From assembly GCF_012524115.1 (NCBI RefSeq), contig NZ_JAAZWB010000075.1, positions 50,494 to 114,493 of the forward strand: a stretch of DNA of 64,000 bases, given 5' to 3'. The position numbers and the translations under genes are program-made. This stretch comes from Bacillus sp. RO1 (GTDB lineage Bacteria; Bacillota; Bacilli; Bacillales; Bacillaceae_I). Of this stretch, positions 17,512-25,549 are shown piece by piece. The notes beneath the pieces were generated by a model that was not told the origin of the DNA, searched no databases, and saw only the letters and a list, made by a program, of their open reading frames with translations. The number at the start of each line of letters is the position of its first letter. Position 1 is the first letter of the stretch.

Positions 17512-17721
17512 TTAATCACCCTCAATTTGTTTCTATAGTTATCGTTGTAAACATATTTAAATGGACGTTTTACGTTCAAATTAACACTTTACCATCTTAC
17601 CTAAATTCCTTCTCCATGTTAAGCATATTATTGATATTTCTAGTGTTAGCATGCTTCAGTTTTCTAATAAAAAGAATTGAAAATAAAAATTTTTCGACAA
17701 ATTCCTGTCGATTTCAACACC

Positions 17722-17820
17722 TGTGGATAAACTTATCTACATTATACAGTGTGCCCTATAACGTTTACTGGTAATTATAAACAATATACCCACATGTTAT
17801 CCACCGTTAACTGTGGATAA
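17722..17820. promoter_or_regulatory. DnaA-box cluster upstream of sda
   Basis: Two perfect DnaA boxes (TTATCCACA, both on the minus strand) lie at 17722-17730 and 17812-17820; two one-mismatch boxes (TTATCTACA and TTATCCACC, plus strand) lie at 17733-17741 and 17797-17805. They are 165-265 bases before sda. In B. subtilis sda transcription is controlled by DnaA through such boxes. The rest of the 17512-17985 gap is AT-rich and must also hold the yqeG promoter. Confidence 0.75.
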
Positions 17821-17985
17821 TAGAACGGTTGTTCTAAAAAAAAATACATGGTAGAGTAATCGTACAACCTACAGAATTTACAATTATATGCATGACAAAT
17901 GTAGAAAAGAACTTAACCTAAACATAATTCTAACAACCATACATAGTGACGTAATAATGGGAGGTGTAGGGCAGAGGCCAATCTG

Positions 17986-18126
17986 ATGAGAAAACTTTCT
18001 GATGAACTTTTACTAGAATCCTATCACAAAGCGACCGAGTTAAAACTAAGCACAGATTTTATCTTACTGATCGAGTTAGAGATTAAACGCCGTTCCCTAA
18101 GCTACAAAATAAAAGCAACTTCCTAA
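17986..18126 (+). CDS. sda: Sporulation checkpoint protein Sda
   Basis: A 46-residue helical hairpin protein that binds and inhibits the sporulation kinase KinA while DNA replication is active or damaged. The sequence [19 protein letters not shown], then [14 protein letters not shown], is a clear Sda, and the length equals the B. subtilis protein. The ATG at 17986 has GAGG 8 bases upstream. DnaA boxes upstream fit the known replication control. It is monocistronic with its own terminator. Confidence 0.95.
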   Translation: MRKLSDELLLESYHKATELKLSTDFILLIELEIKRRSLSYKIKATS

Positions 18127-18152
18127 AAGAGCCGGTCATCTGGCTCTTTTTT
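18126..18152 (+). terminator. sda terminator
   Basis: A 9-bp stem (AAAAGAGCC with GGCTCTTTT) followed by T begins at the sda stop codon. Confidence 0.88.
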
Positions 18153-18165
18153 GTATTAATAGTTT

Positions 18166-18298
18166 CTAGCTGTTGGTTGGAGCAAAAGACGAAAAATCCA
18201 GCTGGAGAGCAGCGGCAATGTTGAGCCCCGTAGGCAAAGCCAAGGAGGCTCAAGGTCGCGCCGCGGAAAGCTAAGCCTTTTGCGCAAATCAACAGCGG
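18166..18298 (+). repeat. Dispersed repeat A, divergent copy, reversed orientation
   Basis: The stretch opens CTAGCTGTTGGTTGGAGCA and closes AATCAACAGCGG, the reverse-complement frame of the family seen at 45578, 48580, 51728 and 57722. It shares the ends and the central GGAGGCTCAAG block but is the most diverged copy. It lies between sda and psd. Confidence 0.7.
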
Positions 18299-18314
18299 AG
18301 AAAAAAGAAAGAAA

Positions 18315-18332
18315 GCTAGTGCTCACACTAGC
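18315..18332 (-). terminator. psd terminator
   Basis: A 7-bp stem (GCTAGTG with CACTAGC, 4-base loop) followed on the minus strand by a T-rich tract; it overlaps the psd stop codon. Confidence 0.75.
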
Positions 18333-19110
18333 TTAGCCATGTTCCGATCTTTTGACCGACCTTTACCTCTTCCTTCTCTTTCAATGTATCCTCCATCATA
18401 AAGGCATTTTTCTCAAACAATAATATAACCGTGGAACCAAATGAGAAGTATGCCATTTCTTCCCCCTTGACAAGCTGCTCGCTTTCATGTGTCAACTCGA
18501 TGCTATTGACAAACATAGCGCCAACTTTTACAACAACAACATGTTTTCCATCGTGTTCAATTTCAGTCAACCTGCGATAGTTTTTTGCTAGTGGTTCTTT
18601 TCCGTACTTTAATCCCATCTGATTAACTGGATAAGATTTCCCACCTAGTGTCCACTGTTTTGTGACATTCCCCGAAATAGGTGTATGAATTTTATGATAG
18701 TGGCTTGGACTTAAATAAAGGACCATATAGGAACCGCCCATATATTTTTTTGCTAATTCAGGATCTGAAAGCATTTCTCCAACAGAGTAATCGAGCCCTT
18801 TTGCTCTCAGCTGCAGAGAATCTGTAATAAGCCCTTTCTTTTCAATTACCGCATCAACCGGGCTAACCACTGAACTTTTTCCAGAATCTATCGGTCTGAC
18901 ATGAGGCTTTAAGTTTCGGATGAAAAATTGTTGCAAGGTAGGAAATGTATCCATCTTTTCCTGCATTTCTTCGGTATTTATATTATATACCTTCGCAAAC
19001 GAAGGGATAAACCGCTTGCTAAGCCTCGAACTGGCAAAACGCTTAACAGCCATTGAAGAGATCTTATGATTGGTCAATTCAATAGCCAGTCTGTATATAC
19101 TTTTTAACAA
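18328..19110 (-). CDS. psd: Phosphatidylserine decarboxylase proenzyme
   Basis: A 260-residue membrane-associated proenzyme that converts phosphatidylserine to phosphatidylethanolamine. The self-cleavage site FGST is at residues 224-227, where Ser226 becomes the pyruvoyl cofactor of the small chain. VVSPVDAVIE and SHYHKIHTPI are the conserved catalytic neighbourhood. A TTG at 19110 is the likely start because GGAGG is 7 bases upstream; five earlier in-frame codons include that site. In B. subtilis psd is next to pssA; here no synthase gene is adjacent. Confidence 0.94.
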   Translation of the reverse strand: MLKSIYRLAIELTNHKISSMAVKRFASSRLSKRFIPSFAKVYNINTEEMQEKMDTFPTLQQFFIRNLKPHVRPIDSGKSSVVSPVDAVIEKKGLITDSLQLRAKGLDYSVGEMLSDPELAKKYMGGSYMVLYLSPSHYHKIHTPISGNVTKQWTLGGKSYPVNQMGLKYGKEPLAKNYRRLTEIEHDGKHVVVVKVGAMFVNSIELTHESEQLVKGEEMAYFSFGSTVILLFEKNAFMMEDTLKEKEEVKVGQKIGTWLS

Positions 19111-19215
19111 ATTGCATTCCTCCAAGATAATAATCCTATATAAAAATGAGTTAATCTGCAGTGTGTGGTCGTCTACTTAAACTCCATGAGTGATATTATA
19201 ACATTTGAGCATCGG

Positions 19216-19244
19216 AAAAGGCATCCCTATATTCAGGGATGCCT
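19216..19244 (-). terminator. pepF terminator
   Basis: A 10-bp perfect stem (AGGCATCCCT with AGGGATGCCT) is followed on the minus strand by TTTT, 12 bases past the pepF stop. Confidence 0.85.
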
Positions 19245-19255
19245 CAACTATCTAC

Positions 19256-21031
19256 CTATTTGTTTGTAAGTTGTAGAAACTCTTCCACATCTTCAAGCGA
19301 TTTTTTGACTGCTTTCTCCCAGAAGTCTCGCTGTGTCAGATCGACACCTAAATGCTTCATTGCTAAGTCCTCCACTGTCATGGAAGCTGTATCTTTTAAT
19401 AGTGCAATGTATTTTTCTTCGTAGTTCGTTCCTTCTTCTAATGCTTGGGAGTAGATCCCCAATGAGAACAAGTATCCAAACGTATAAGGGAAGTTATAGA
19501 ACGGAACTTGCGTAATAAAGAAGTGCATCTTGGAAGCCCAGAACGTTGGATCATATTCCCCTAAAGCATCGCAATATGCTTCTTTTTGCGCTTCTACCAT
19601 TAGATCGTTTAACTTTTCCACACTTACCAATCCGTTTTTACGCTCTTCATAGAATCTAGTCTCAAATAAGAAACGAGCATGGATATTCATGTAAAATGCT
19701 ACACTGCGTTGTATTTTGTCTTCTAAAAGAGAGATTTTTTCCTGCTCATCCTTTGCATATTTAACTGCAGCATCAGCCACAATCATTTCAGCAAAAGTAG
19801 AAGCTGTCTCTGCAACATTGCTTGCGTAGAAACGATTTAAAGTTGGCACTCCATGCATGGCGTGTTGATGGAATGCATGTCCTAATTCATGTGCCAATGT
19901 GGAGACATTAGAAAGTGTTCCAGAGTAAGTCATAAAAATTCTTGATTGACCGGAAACAGGGAAACTTGTGCAGAATCCACCTGGGCGTTTTCCTGCTCTA
20001 TCCTCCGCCTCAATCCAGCGATCTTCAAATGATTTCTTTGTAAATTCTGTCAGTTCAGGACCAAACTTGGAGAACTGTTCTATTATGAATTCTGCTCCTT
20101 CTTGATAAGAAAGAATGGTTTCTTCTGAAGATAATGGAGCGGACACATCATACATGTTCAATTTTTCAAGCCTTAATAGTTCGGCCTTGCGTTCCAAATA
20201 CTTTTTCAATGTACCTTTATGGTCTGTGATTACTTGCCACATAGTATCTAACGTTTCCTGCTTCATTCTATTGTTCTCTAGTGGTTCTTTAAGTACAGAA
20301 TCCCAGCCTCTTTGCTCATATACTTGCAGTCGGAACCCTGCGAGATGGTTTAAAGCAGAAGCAATGGTTTCGGCTTGGCTTTCCCACGCTTTTTTCCACG
20401 CGTCAGAAACATTCTTGCGAACACTTCGGTCTCCATTTGAAAAACGGTTATGGGCTTGTCCAACAGATAACTCCTTCACTTCTCCGTTTTCTTCAACCGG
20501 TATTTTGATAGTACCAACGATAGAGTTATATAGTTTGCCCCAAGCATGATAGCCATCAACAGCTAATGAAGTGACCAGTTTCTCCTGTGCTGCCGGTAAT
20601 TTGTCACCAGCTCTACGTCTTCTTTCATTTAATACATATTCTAATGGCTGAAACACATCTCTTTGAATGAGACTCGCCCACGCTGCTTCATCAATATCAA
20701 CCAGCTTTTCATCCAATGCGCCAAGCTGAACCTGTAATTTGGCATGCAGTTGTGCGACTTTCCCTTGAAGCTGTGAAGCAGCCTTGTCCTTAACATCCTG
20801 TGCGAGAAGACAACCGATGAAAGCAGATGCCTGTACCACTTTTTTGACGACATTCTCATAGGAAACCAAAATCCCTTCAAGATTTTCGGTTGAGAAAGCT
20901 TCTATCTGTTGCTCAAATGTATGAAGTTCTGATTGTATCTCTGATAAATATGTATGAAATGCTTCTGAATTGCTTCCTCCTTGGAAAAATACATCTAAAT
21001 CCCAAGTTTCACTATATGTTTTCGTTGTCAC
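19256..21031 (-). CDS. pepF: M3 family oligoendopeptidase
   Basis: A 591-residue zinc metallopeptidase that cuts short peptides in the cytoplasm. The zinc site LAHELGHAFHQH (HExxH) lies near residue 380, with the downstream Glu helix (SNVAETASTFAEM) completing it. The whole length aligns in style with the M3B/PepF family. The start is a GTG at 21031 after GGGGGAG. There is no operon partner. Substrates are not deducible from sequence. Confidence 0.93.
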   Translation of the reverse strand: MTTKTYSETWDLDVFFQGGSNSEAFHTYLSEIQSELHTFEQQIEAFSTENLEGILVSYENVVKKVVQASAFIGCLLAQDVKDKAASQLQGKVAQLHAKLQVQLGALDEKLVDIDEAAWASLIQRDVFQPLEYVLNERRRRAGDKLPAAQEKLVTSLAVDGYHAWGKLYNSIVGTIKIPVEENGEVKELSVGQAHNRFSNGDRSVRKNVSDAWKKAWESQAETIASALNHLAGFRLQVYEQRGWDSVLKEPLENNRMKQETLDTMWQVITDHKGTLKKYLERKAELLRLEKLNMYDVSAPLSSEETILSYQEGAEFIIEQFSKFGPELTEFTKKSFEDRWIEAEDRAGKRPGGFCTSFPVSGQSRIFMTYSGTLSNVSTLAHELGHAFHQHAMHGVPTLNRFYASNVAETASTFAEMIVADAAVKYAKDEQEKISLLEDKIQRSVAFYMNIHARFLFETRFYEERKNGLVSVEKLNDLMVEAQKEAYCDALGEYDPTFWASKMHFFITQVPFYNFPYTFGYLFSLGIYSQALEEGTNYEEKYIALLKDTASMTVEDLAMKHLGVDLTQRDFWEKAVKKSLEDVEEFLQLTNK

Positions 21032-21162
21032 GTTGTAACTCCCCCTTTTAGGTTCATAGATTAATTATAAACGAAGAGTGTAAATATTTCTACAATTCCA
21101 AACTATTTGATTGGCGTAAATTTCGGATTGCGAAGTTCTTTCGCTTTTGAAGATAAGAAAAA

Positions 21163-21188
21163 AAGCCCATGCTAGGAAGCATAAGCTT
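21163..21188 (-). terminator. Terminator of the small Gly-rich gene
   Basis: A 10-bp stem with two G-U pairs (AAGCTTATGC with GCATGGGCTT) is followed by TTTTTTT on the minus strand; it overlaps the stop codon at 21187. Confidence 0.78.
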
Positions 21189-21351
21189 ATCTGTATAAGT
21201 GGTTTTTGTAATAATACGCGCCGCCAATGAGCAACAAGATAAATAGAATCACCAGAAGGCCATACAACCATCCACCATAATATCCAGGTCCGCATGGTCC
21301 AGGATAAGGAGGAGGACAACACCCAAAACCTCCGTAAGGGTACCCGTACAT
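21187..21351 (-). CDS. Small Gly/Tyr/Pro-rich membrane protein
   Basis: A 54-residue protein with an N-terminal half rich in Gly, Tyr, Pro and Cys (MYGYPYGGFGCCPPPYPGP) and one transmembrane helix (about residues 27-46) ending in a short basic tail. This build recalls the YjcZ/SscA group of small spore-associated proteins of Bacillus, and its neighbour is sigK, but I cannot assign it firmly. The ATG at 21351 follows AAAGGGG at proper distance; an upstream TTG frame includes that site. It has its own terminator. Confidence 0.6.
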   Translation of the reverse strand: MYGYPYGGFGCCPPPYPGPCGPGYYGGWLYGLLVILFILLLIGGAYYYKNHLYR

Positions 21352-21494
21352 ACCAACAACCCCTTTCTCCAACTAGGTATCTACACTACTACCATATGCA
21401 CATCCCACAAAAGAGACAGGGCAAACGCGGAGAAAACCACAATTAATTTTGGGAAAGTTCATGATATTTTTGTTACAGTAATATTAAAATTCTG

Positions 21495-21515
21495 TGTGGG
21501 GGTCAGACCCCCACA
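21495..21515. repeat. GGGGGTC palindrome, copy 2
   Basis: A perfect 10-bp palindrome arm (TGTGGGGGTC) around one A, with the same core as the palindrome behind rpsT (5785-5811). Followed by GGATTTTC on the plus strand. It lies in the gap after sigK. Confidence 0.7.
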
Positions 21516-21537
21516 GGATTTTCGCCCACCATGGCGA

Positions 21538-21569
21538 AACCCCTTGGCAGGATTGATGGCCAAGGGGTT
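21538..21569 (-). terminator. Probable sigK terminator
   Basis: An 11-bp perfect stem (AACCCCTTGGC with GCCAAGGGGTT) lies 11 bases past the sigK stop. The T tract behind it is short, so efficiency may be moderate. Confidence 0.65.
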
Positions 21570-21579
21570 ATTAAACGTA

Positions 21580-22290
21580 TTATTTTTTCTTTTCTTTTTC
21601 GGCACGGTAGAATTCGTGGAACATTTTCATGAGGGCACGCTTTTCGATCCGTGATACATAACTTCTCGAAATGCCTAGTTCTTTCGCTATTTCACGCTGA
21701 GTCTTTTCATCTTTAAGATCAAGCCCGAAGCGACCGACGATAACTTCACGTTCCCTTTCATCAAGCACGTCTATATAAACTTTTATTTTCTCCAATTCCA
21801 TATTAAGCTGTATGGTATCTATAACATCCTCTGATTCTGATTTCAACACATCGATTAAACTGATTTCGTTCCCTTCCTTATCTTGACCGATTGGATCATG
21901 TAAGGAAACATCCTTCTTCGTTTTCTTTAGCGCCCTCAAATGCATTAATATTTCATTTTCAATACACCTGGCAGCATAGGTTGCAAGCTTCGTCCCTTTT
22001 CCGGAGTGGAAGCTTTCAATTGCTTTAATTAATCCAATTGTCCCGATGGAAATTAGATCCTCTGAATCTTCCCCGGTATTTTCAAACTTTTTGACAATAT
22101 GCGCCACAAGCCTCAGGTTATGCTCAATAAGTAGATTCCTTGCCTCTTCATTCCCTTCTGCCATCAACTTTAGGTATTTCGCCTCATCACCTGATGACAA
22201 TGGTTGTGGAAATGCATTGTTCTTGACGTAAGAAACTAGAAAAACTAGTTCTTTGATTAAGTATCCTACTGATGCTAATATGCTTGACAC
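21580..22290 (-). CDS. sigK: Mother-cell sigma factor, pro-SigK (uninterrupted)
   Basis: A 236-residue late mother-cell sigma factor. The pro-sequence runs to Ser20-Tyr21 within [18 protein letters not shown], the site cut by SpoIVFB in B. subtilis. Region 2 ([24 protein letters not shown]) and the region 4 helix-turn-helix ([19 protein letters not shown]) are complete. Here sigK is one continuous gene, unlike B. subtilis, where the skin element splits it. The start is a GTG at 22290 with GGAGGTG just upstream. Confidence 0.97.
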   Translation of the reverse strand: MSSILASVGYLIKELVFLVSYVKNNAFPQPLSSGDEAKYLKLMAEGNEEARNLLIEHNLRLVAHIVKKFENTGEDSEDLISIGTIGLIKAIESFHSGKGTKLATYAARCIENEILMHLRALKKTKKDVSLHDPIGQDKEGNEISLIDVLKSESEDVIDTIQLNMELEKIKVYIDVLDEREREVIVGRFGLDLKDEKTQREIAKELGISRSYVSRIEKRALMKMFHEFYRAEKEKKK

Positions 22291-22490
22291 ACTTTCACCT
22301 CCATAAGAAATGCTTAGGCAAGAGCCTAGTAATAATTCTTATGTAGGAAAAGGCCATCACGTGCAAGTACACTTCAAAATAAATCCAAATTAATATGGCA
22401 TATTATCAAGTCGTTAAAATGTTCTATTTATGTTACAATTCTGACGATTAATGGTACAATTTGATAAAGAGGAACAAATGTTCAAGAAAT

Positions 22491-22520
22491 AAAAAATCTC
22501 CCTATTTAATAGGAAGATTT
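22491..22520 (-). terminator. Terminator of the peptide/78-aa unit
   Basis: The inverted arms AAATCTTCCTATT and ATAGGGAGATTT, with small imperfections, are followed on the minus strand by TTTT. They end the two-gene unit running from 22903. Confidence 0.7.
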
Positions 22521-22756
22521 TAATACTTAATATAAGGATACTTTTTCAACTTGGAAGGTATGGTACCTTTACCGACTTTCACCACACTGTACTCTTGGAA
22601 CAATGTTTCAAACCACTTAGAAACTTCTGCATATGTTTTATTTTTGTAATCTACAAGCTGGGCAACACGGTAATGCCTACGCGCCTTTTGCTCACGATCA
22701 ACAACGATAAACCAAAAGCATGTAAGCTCAAAAGTGTTTGTACTAGTCGCCGACAT
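22520..22756 (-). CDS. Unknown 78-aa protein next to the signalling peptide
   Basis: I do not recognise this protein. It is 78 residues, mixed and slightly basic, without a signal peptide or membrane helix, and ends in a Lys/Tyr-rich tail (LKKYPYIKY). The ATG at 22756 is preceded by GGAAGG, so it looks genuinely translated. It starts 30 bases after the stop of the 38-aa secreted peptide on the same strand and is followed by a terminator, so the two are probably one transcript. By position it could be an output, an accessory or a protective factor of the signalling cassette; nothing in the sequence decides this. Confidence 0.65.
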   Translation of the reverse strand: MSATSTNTFELTCFWFIVVDREQKARRHYRVAQLVDYKNKTYAEVSKWFETLFQEYSVVKVGKGTIPSKLKKYPYIKY

Positions 22757-22786
22757 GGTATCAACCTTCCTTTGTTAATTTATTTA

Positions 22787-22903
22787 TTAATGTAAAGGTG
22801 GTAACTCATTCGTTTTGTAATCAGGACCTGCATGAGAAGTAACTGCATTTGCACCAAACAAAGTCAAGGAAACTACTAGAAACGTTAAGATGAACTTCTT
22901 CAT
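22787..22903 (-). CDS. Candidate secreted signalling propeptide (PapR-like)
   Basis: A 38-residue peptide. It has a Sec signal: MKK, then a hydrophobic core FILTFLVVSLTLFG, then a small-residue exit (ANAV). The C-terminus is short and polar, ending NELPPLH. This is the build of PapR, the exported pheromone precursor of PlcR, whose active heptapeptide is the C-terminus with a D/E-L-P pattern (ADLPFEF in B. cereus). The ATG at 22903 follows AAAGAGGTAATG. A SigA-like promoter lies at 22967-22995. It is divergent from the PlcR-like regulator at 23102; in B. cereus papR is downstream of plcR in the same direction. Confidence 0.65.
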   Translation of the reverse strand: MKKFILTFLVVSLTLFGANAVTSHAGPDYKTNELPPLH

Positions 22904-22966
22904 TATCATTACCTCTTTCTACTTTTTATTTGGATTACTAATTAGCTATCTTTATAAGTATTTTAC

Positions 22967-22995
22967 ACTATATTGAAAAGTCATATTTTCCTCAA
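22967..22995 (-). promoter_or_regulatory. Promoter of the signalling peptide gene
   Basis: On the minus strand TTGAGG and TATAGT are separated by exactly 17 bases, about 65 bases before the peptide ATG. Matches are 4/6 and 5/6 to the SigA consensus. Confidence 0.6.
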
Positions 22996-23013
22996 AATTG
23001 AATGTTATGCCCA

Positions 23014-23019
23014 TATAAT
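23014..23019 (+). promoter_or_regulatory. Possible -10 box of the regulator gene
   Basis: A perfect TATAAT lies 83 bases before the GTG start of the regulator. I see no good -35 box at 17 bases, which would suit an activated or weak promoter. Confidence 0.4.
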
Positions 23020-23020
23020 C

Positions 23021-23050
23021 TATGGTTTTCTTCTGTTTTCTACGGTTTTC
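23021..23050. promoter_or_regulatory. Three 10-bp direct repeats, candidate operator
   Basis: Three head-to-tail 10-mers: TATGGTTTTC, TTCTGTTTTC, TACGGTTTTC, i.e. TNNNGTTTTC once per helical turn. They begin about 26 bases upstream of the -35 of the peptide promoter and overlap the presumed start site of the regulator transcript. That placement would suit activation of the peptide and repression of the regulator. No classic PlcR box is seen. Confidence 0.55.
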
Positions 23051-23101
23051 GCTTCAAATTATAACTCTAGGAATATTTTATTAGTTAGGATGTGATATAT
23101 T

Positions 23102-23989
23102 GTGGATTTTTCTTTAATAGGAAAAGAGATAAAAGTCCTGCGGTCTGCACTAAACTTATCACAAGCAGAGTTGAGTGAGGGGATTTGTACGCAATCACAG
23201 ATCAGTAAGATTGAGAAAGGGGAAGTATTTCCACTTGCTAATACCTTATATTATATAGCAGAAAGGCTTGGTGTGGATATAAATTATTTTTATGATTTAG
23301 CCACTAACCCTCAATTATCGTATGTGAAAGAGGTTTTTGCACAAGTACGAGAGTTATTAAATCGAAGTCAATTTGAAGAGATATCAATAATAGTGGAAAA
23401 TGAGAGGAAAAATCCTCTATTTGTTAATAACAGAAATAATAAGCAATTTCTCTTATGGACTGAAGGAATATGTGAATATCACTTAAAGAAAAATAAACGA
23501 GAAGCATTAAAGCTCATGCAGAATGCTTTGGATTTGACAAAAATGACCTCTAAACTGTTAGGAGAGAGAGAAATTGAAATCTTAAACAGCATGGCGATTG
23601 TTCATTTCGAGACAAAGAACTGTGAAGAAGCTTTGAGAATTTTTAACCTTGCGATTAATAGTTATATGAAAATTCCATATCATCATGATCCTACTATAAA
23701 AACAAGAATCCTTTATAATAAGGCTAAAACCCTAACAAGATTAAACAAACTTGAAGAATCTAATGACACATGTAAACTTGCGGTAAAATGGTGTGTAAAA
23801 CAGAATAGTCTCTATGGCTTAGGTAACTTATATTATCATATAGGTTATAATTACAGTCTATTAGACCATAATGACATAGCAATCGAATACTACAACAAGT
23901 CCATTCAAATTTTCATGATTCAAGAAAATAAGGTTTTCGTCAAGCACATTAAAGAAAAAATAGACGAATTATCTGTCTTAATTGATTAA
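23102..23989 (+). CDS. PlcR-like peptide-responsive transcription regulator
   Basis: A 295-residue protein of the RNPP family. The N-terminal helix-turn-helix covers about residues 6-60 (GKEIKVLRSALNLSQAELS, then QSQISKIEKGEVFP). The rest is helical TPR repeats (about 70-290), the domain that binds short re-imported peptides in PlcR, NprR and relatives. Length and order resemble PlcR (285 residues). The start is a GTG at 23102 with AGGATGTG upstream. It is divergent from a 38-aa exported peptide gene, its likely ligand precursor. An oligopeptide importer for the peptide would be elsewhere. AT-rich codon use and lack of synteny suggest acquisition. Which genes it controls is unknown. Confidence 0.82.
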   Translation: MDFSLIGKEIKVLRSALNLSQAELSEGICTQSQISKIEKGEVFPLANTLYYIAERLGVDINYFYDLATNPQLSYVKEVFAQVRELLNRSQFEEISIIVENERKNPLFVNNRNNKQFLLWTEGICEYHLKKNKREALKLMQNALDLTKMTSKLLGEREIEILNSMAIVHFETKNCEEALRIFNLAINSYMKIPYHHDPTIKTRILYNKAKTLTRLNKLEESNDTCKLAVKWCVKQNSLYGLGNLYYHIGYNYSLLDHNDIAIEYYNKSIQIFMIQENKVFVKHIKEKIDELSVLID

Positions 23990-23990
23990 A

Positions 23991-24019
23991 AAAAACTAGG
24001 CCTCGCAGCCTAGTTTTTT
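23991..24019. terminator. Bidirectional terminator, regulator / opuF
   Basis: An 11-bp stem (AAAAACTAGGC with GCCTAGTTTTT) around a CTCGCA loop with T runs on both strands serves two convergent transcripts. Confidence 0.9.
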
Positions 24020-24025
24020 TAATAT

Positions 24026-25549
24026 TTATTCCCCTATCAAGCCTTTCTTTTCCAAAAATTCTTTGGCTACTTCAAAAGTGGTTTTTCCTTCTACGGTTAC
24101 CTGGTAGTTCATATCACGCATTTCGTCATCATTTATTTGGTTTTCCAATTGATTTAGAATTTCTTCTAGTTCTGGATGCTCATCAAGAGTTTCTTTTCTT
24201 AGCAATGCCGCTCCTTGATATGGTGGAAATAGGTTTTTATCGTCTTCCAAAACACGTAAACCAAATTGCTTGATTTCTGCATCTGTCGAGTAGGCGTCTA
24301 CTAAGTTTACATCGCCATTTTCCACTGCCTGATAGCGTAGTTTAGCTTGCATGGTGGTCAGGTTAGGGAAAGTGATGCCGTACACTTCTTGAATTCCTCG
24401 GTACCCGTCTTCACGGTCAGAGAATTCCAACGTGAACCCTGCTTTAATTTCATTTTTGGCACCGTTCAAATCAGATATCGTATTAATGTTATTTTGTTCA
24501 GCAAAGTCCTCCGGGATAGCTAGCGCATAAGTGTTATTAAAGCCCATTGGTTGTAGATACACAAGCTCATCTTGTTCCAGCAATCCTTTTTTGGCCTGTT
24601 CAAACACTTCCTCATCGTCAATGCTGACAGGTTCCTCTTCTAACAAGGTGACAATGGCTGTACCCGAATACTCAGGGTAGATGTCAATGTCCTTATTTTT
24701 CAAGGCTCTGTATACAAAACTTGTGTTTCCAAGTGAAGGGCGCAATTCAACACGGAGATCTGTTTCATCTTCAATCAACAATTTGTACATGTTAATGATG
24801 ATATCGGGTTCTGCGCCAATCTTTCCACTGATAACAAGGTCCGCTTCTGTCGCTTTCATTACTGCAAAAGGAGATAGGAAAAGAAGAACCACAGCAATTC
24901 CTATGATAAGTGCTTTTTTACCAGATCCTTTTCTTGCAGCCGTTTCAATCATACGTAAAATGATATCGAACAATATCGCAAGGAGTGCGGCTGGAATTGC
25001 TCCTAGTAATATTAACGCATTGTCGTTCCGGTCTATTCCAAGAAGAATTAGACTTCCTAATCCTCCTGCTCCAATTAATGCGACAATGGTAGCAGTACCG
25101 ATAATTAATACCATCGCTGTTCGTATACCTGCCATAATAACAGGCAATGCAAGCGGCAACTCCACTCGAAATAACCTTTTCATAGAAGTCATTCCCATTG
25201 CTTTTGCCGCTTCACGCAAGGAAGGATCTACTTCTTTTATACCTGTATAGGTATTTCTTAATATTGGGAGCAATGCATAGAGAAATAATGCGATGACTGC
25301 TGGAACAAACCCAATCCCAACAAGAGGAATTAATAGCCCTAACAAAGCAAGAGAGGGGATAGTCTGCATGACCGCTGTTATACCAATAATAGGCTCTGCA
25401 ATACGCTCTTTTCTCGTTAATAACACACCCAACGGTACAGAAATGAACACTGCTATGGCCAGGGCAATGACCGATATTTGAATATGTTCTAATAGCGCGG
25501 TCCAGAGCTGATCGCCACGTGCTGCATATAGTTCTTGAAGGAATGTCAT
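24026..25549 (-). CDS. opuFB: Compatible-solute ABC transporter, fused permease and binding protein
   Basis: A 507-residue fusion. Residues 1 to about 210 are a BPD-type permease with several membrane helices and the EAA-like loop (EAAKAMGMTSMKRLFRVELP). After a transmembrane helix near 215-232, residues about 235-505 form an OpuAC-type substrate-binding domain displayed outside the cell. This layout matches OpuF described in other Bacillus species, an importer of glycine betaine and related osmoprotectants. Its ATG overlaps the stop of the ATPase gene (TAATG), so translation is coupled. Substrate range cannot be read from sequence here. Confidence 0.88.
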   Translation of the reverse strand: MTFLQELYAARGDQLWTALLEHIQISVIALAIAVFISVPLGVLLTRKERIAEPIIGITAVMQTIPSLALLGLLIPLVGIGFVPAVIALFLYALLPILRNTYTGIKEVDPSLREAAKAMGMTSMKRLFRVELPLALPVIMAGIRTAMVLIIGTATIVALIGAGGLGSLILLGIDRNDNALILLGAIPAALLAILFDIILRMIETAARKGSGKKALIIGIAVVLLFLSPFAVMKATEADLVISGKIGAEPDIIINMYKLLIEDETDLRVELRPSLGNTSFVYRALKNKDIDIYPEYSGTAIVTLLEEEPVSIDDEEVFEQAKKGLLEQDELVYLQPMGFNNTYALAIPEDFAEQNNINTISDLNGAKNEIKAGFTLEFSDREDGYRGIQEVYGITFPNLTTMQAKLRYQAVENGDVNLVDAYSTDAEIKQFGLRVLEDDKNLFPPYQGAALLRKETLDEHPELEEILNQLENQINDDEMRDMNYQVTVEGKTTFEVAKEFLEKKGLIGE

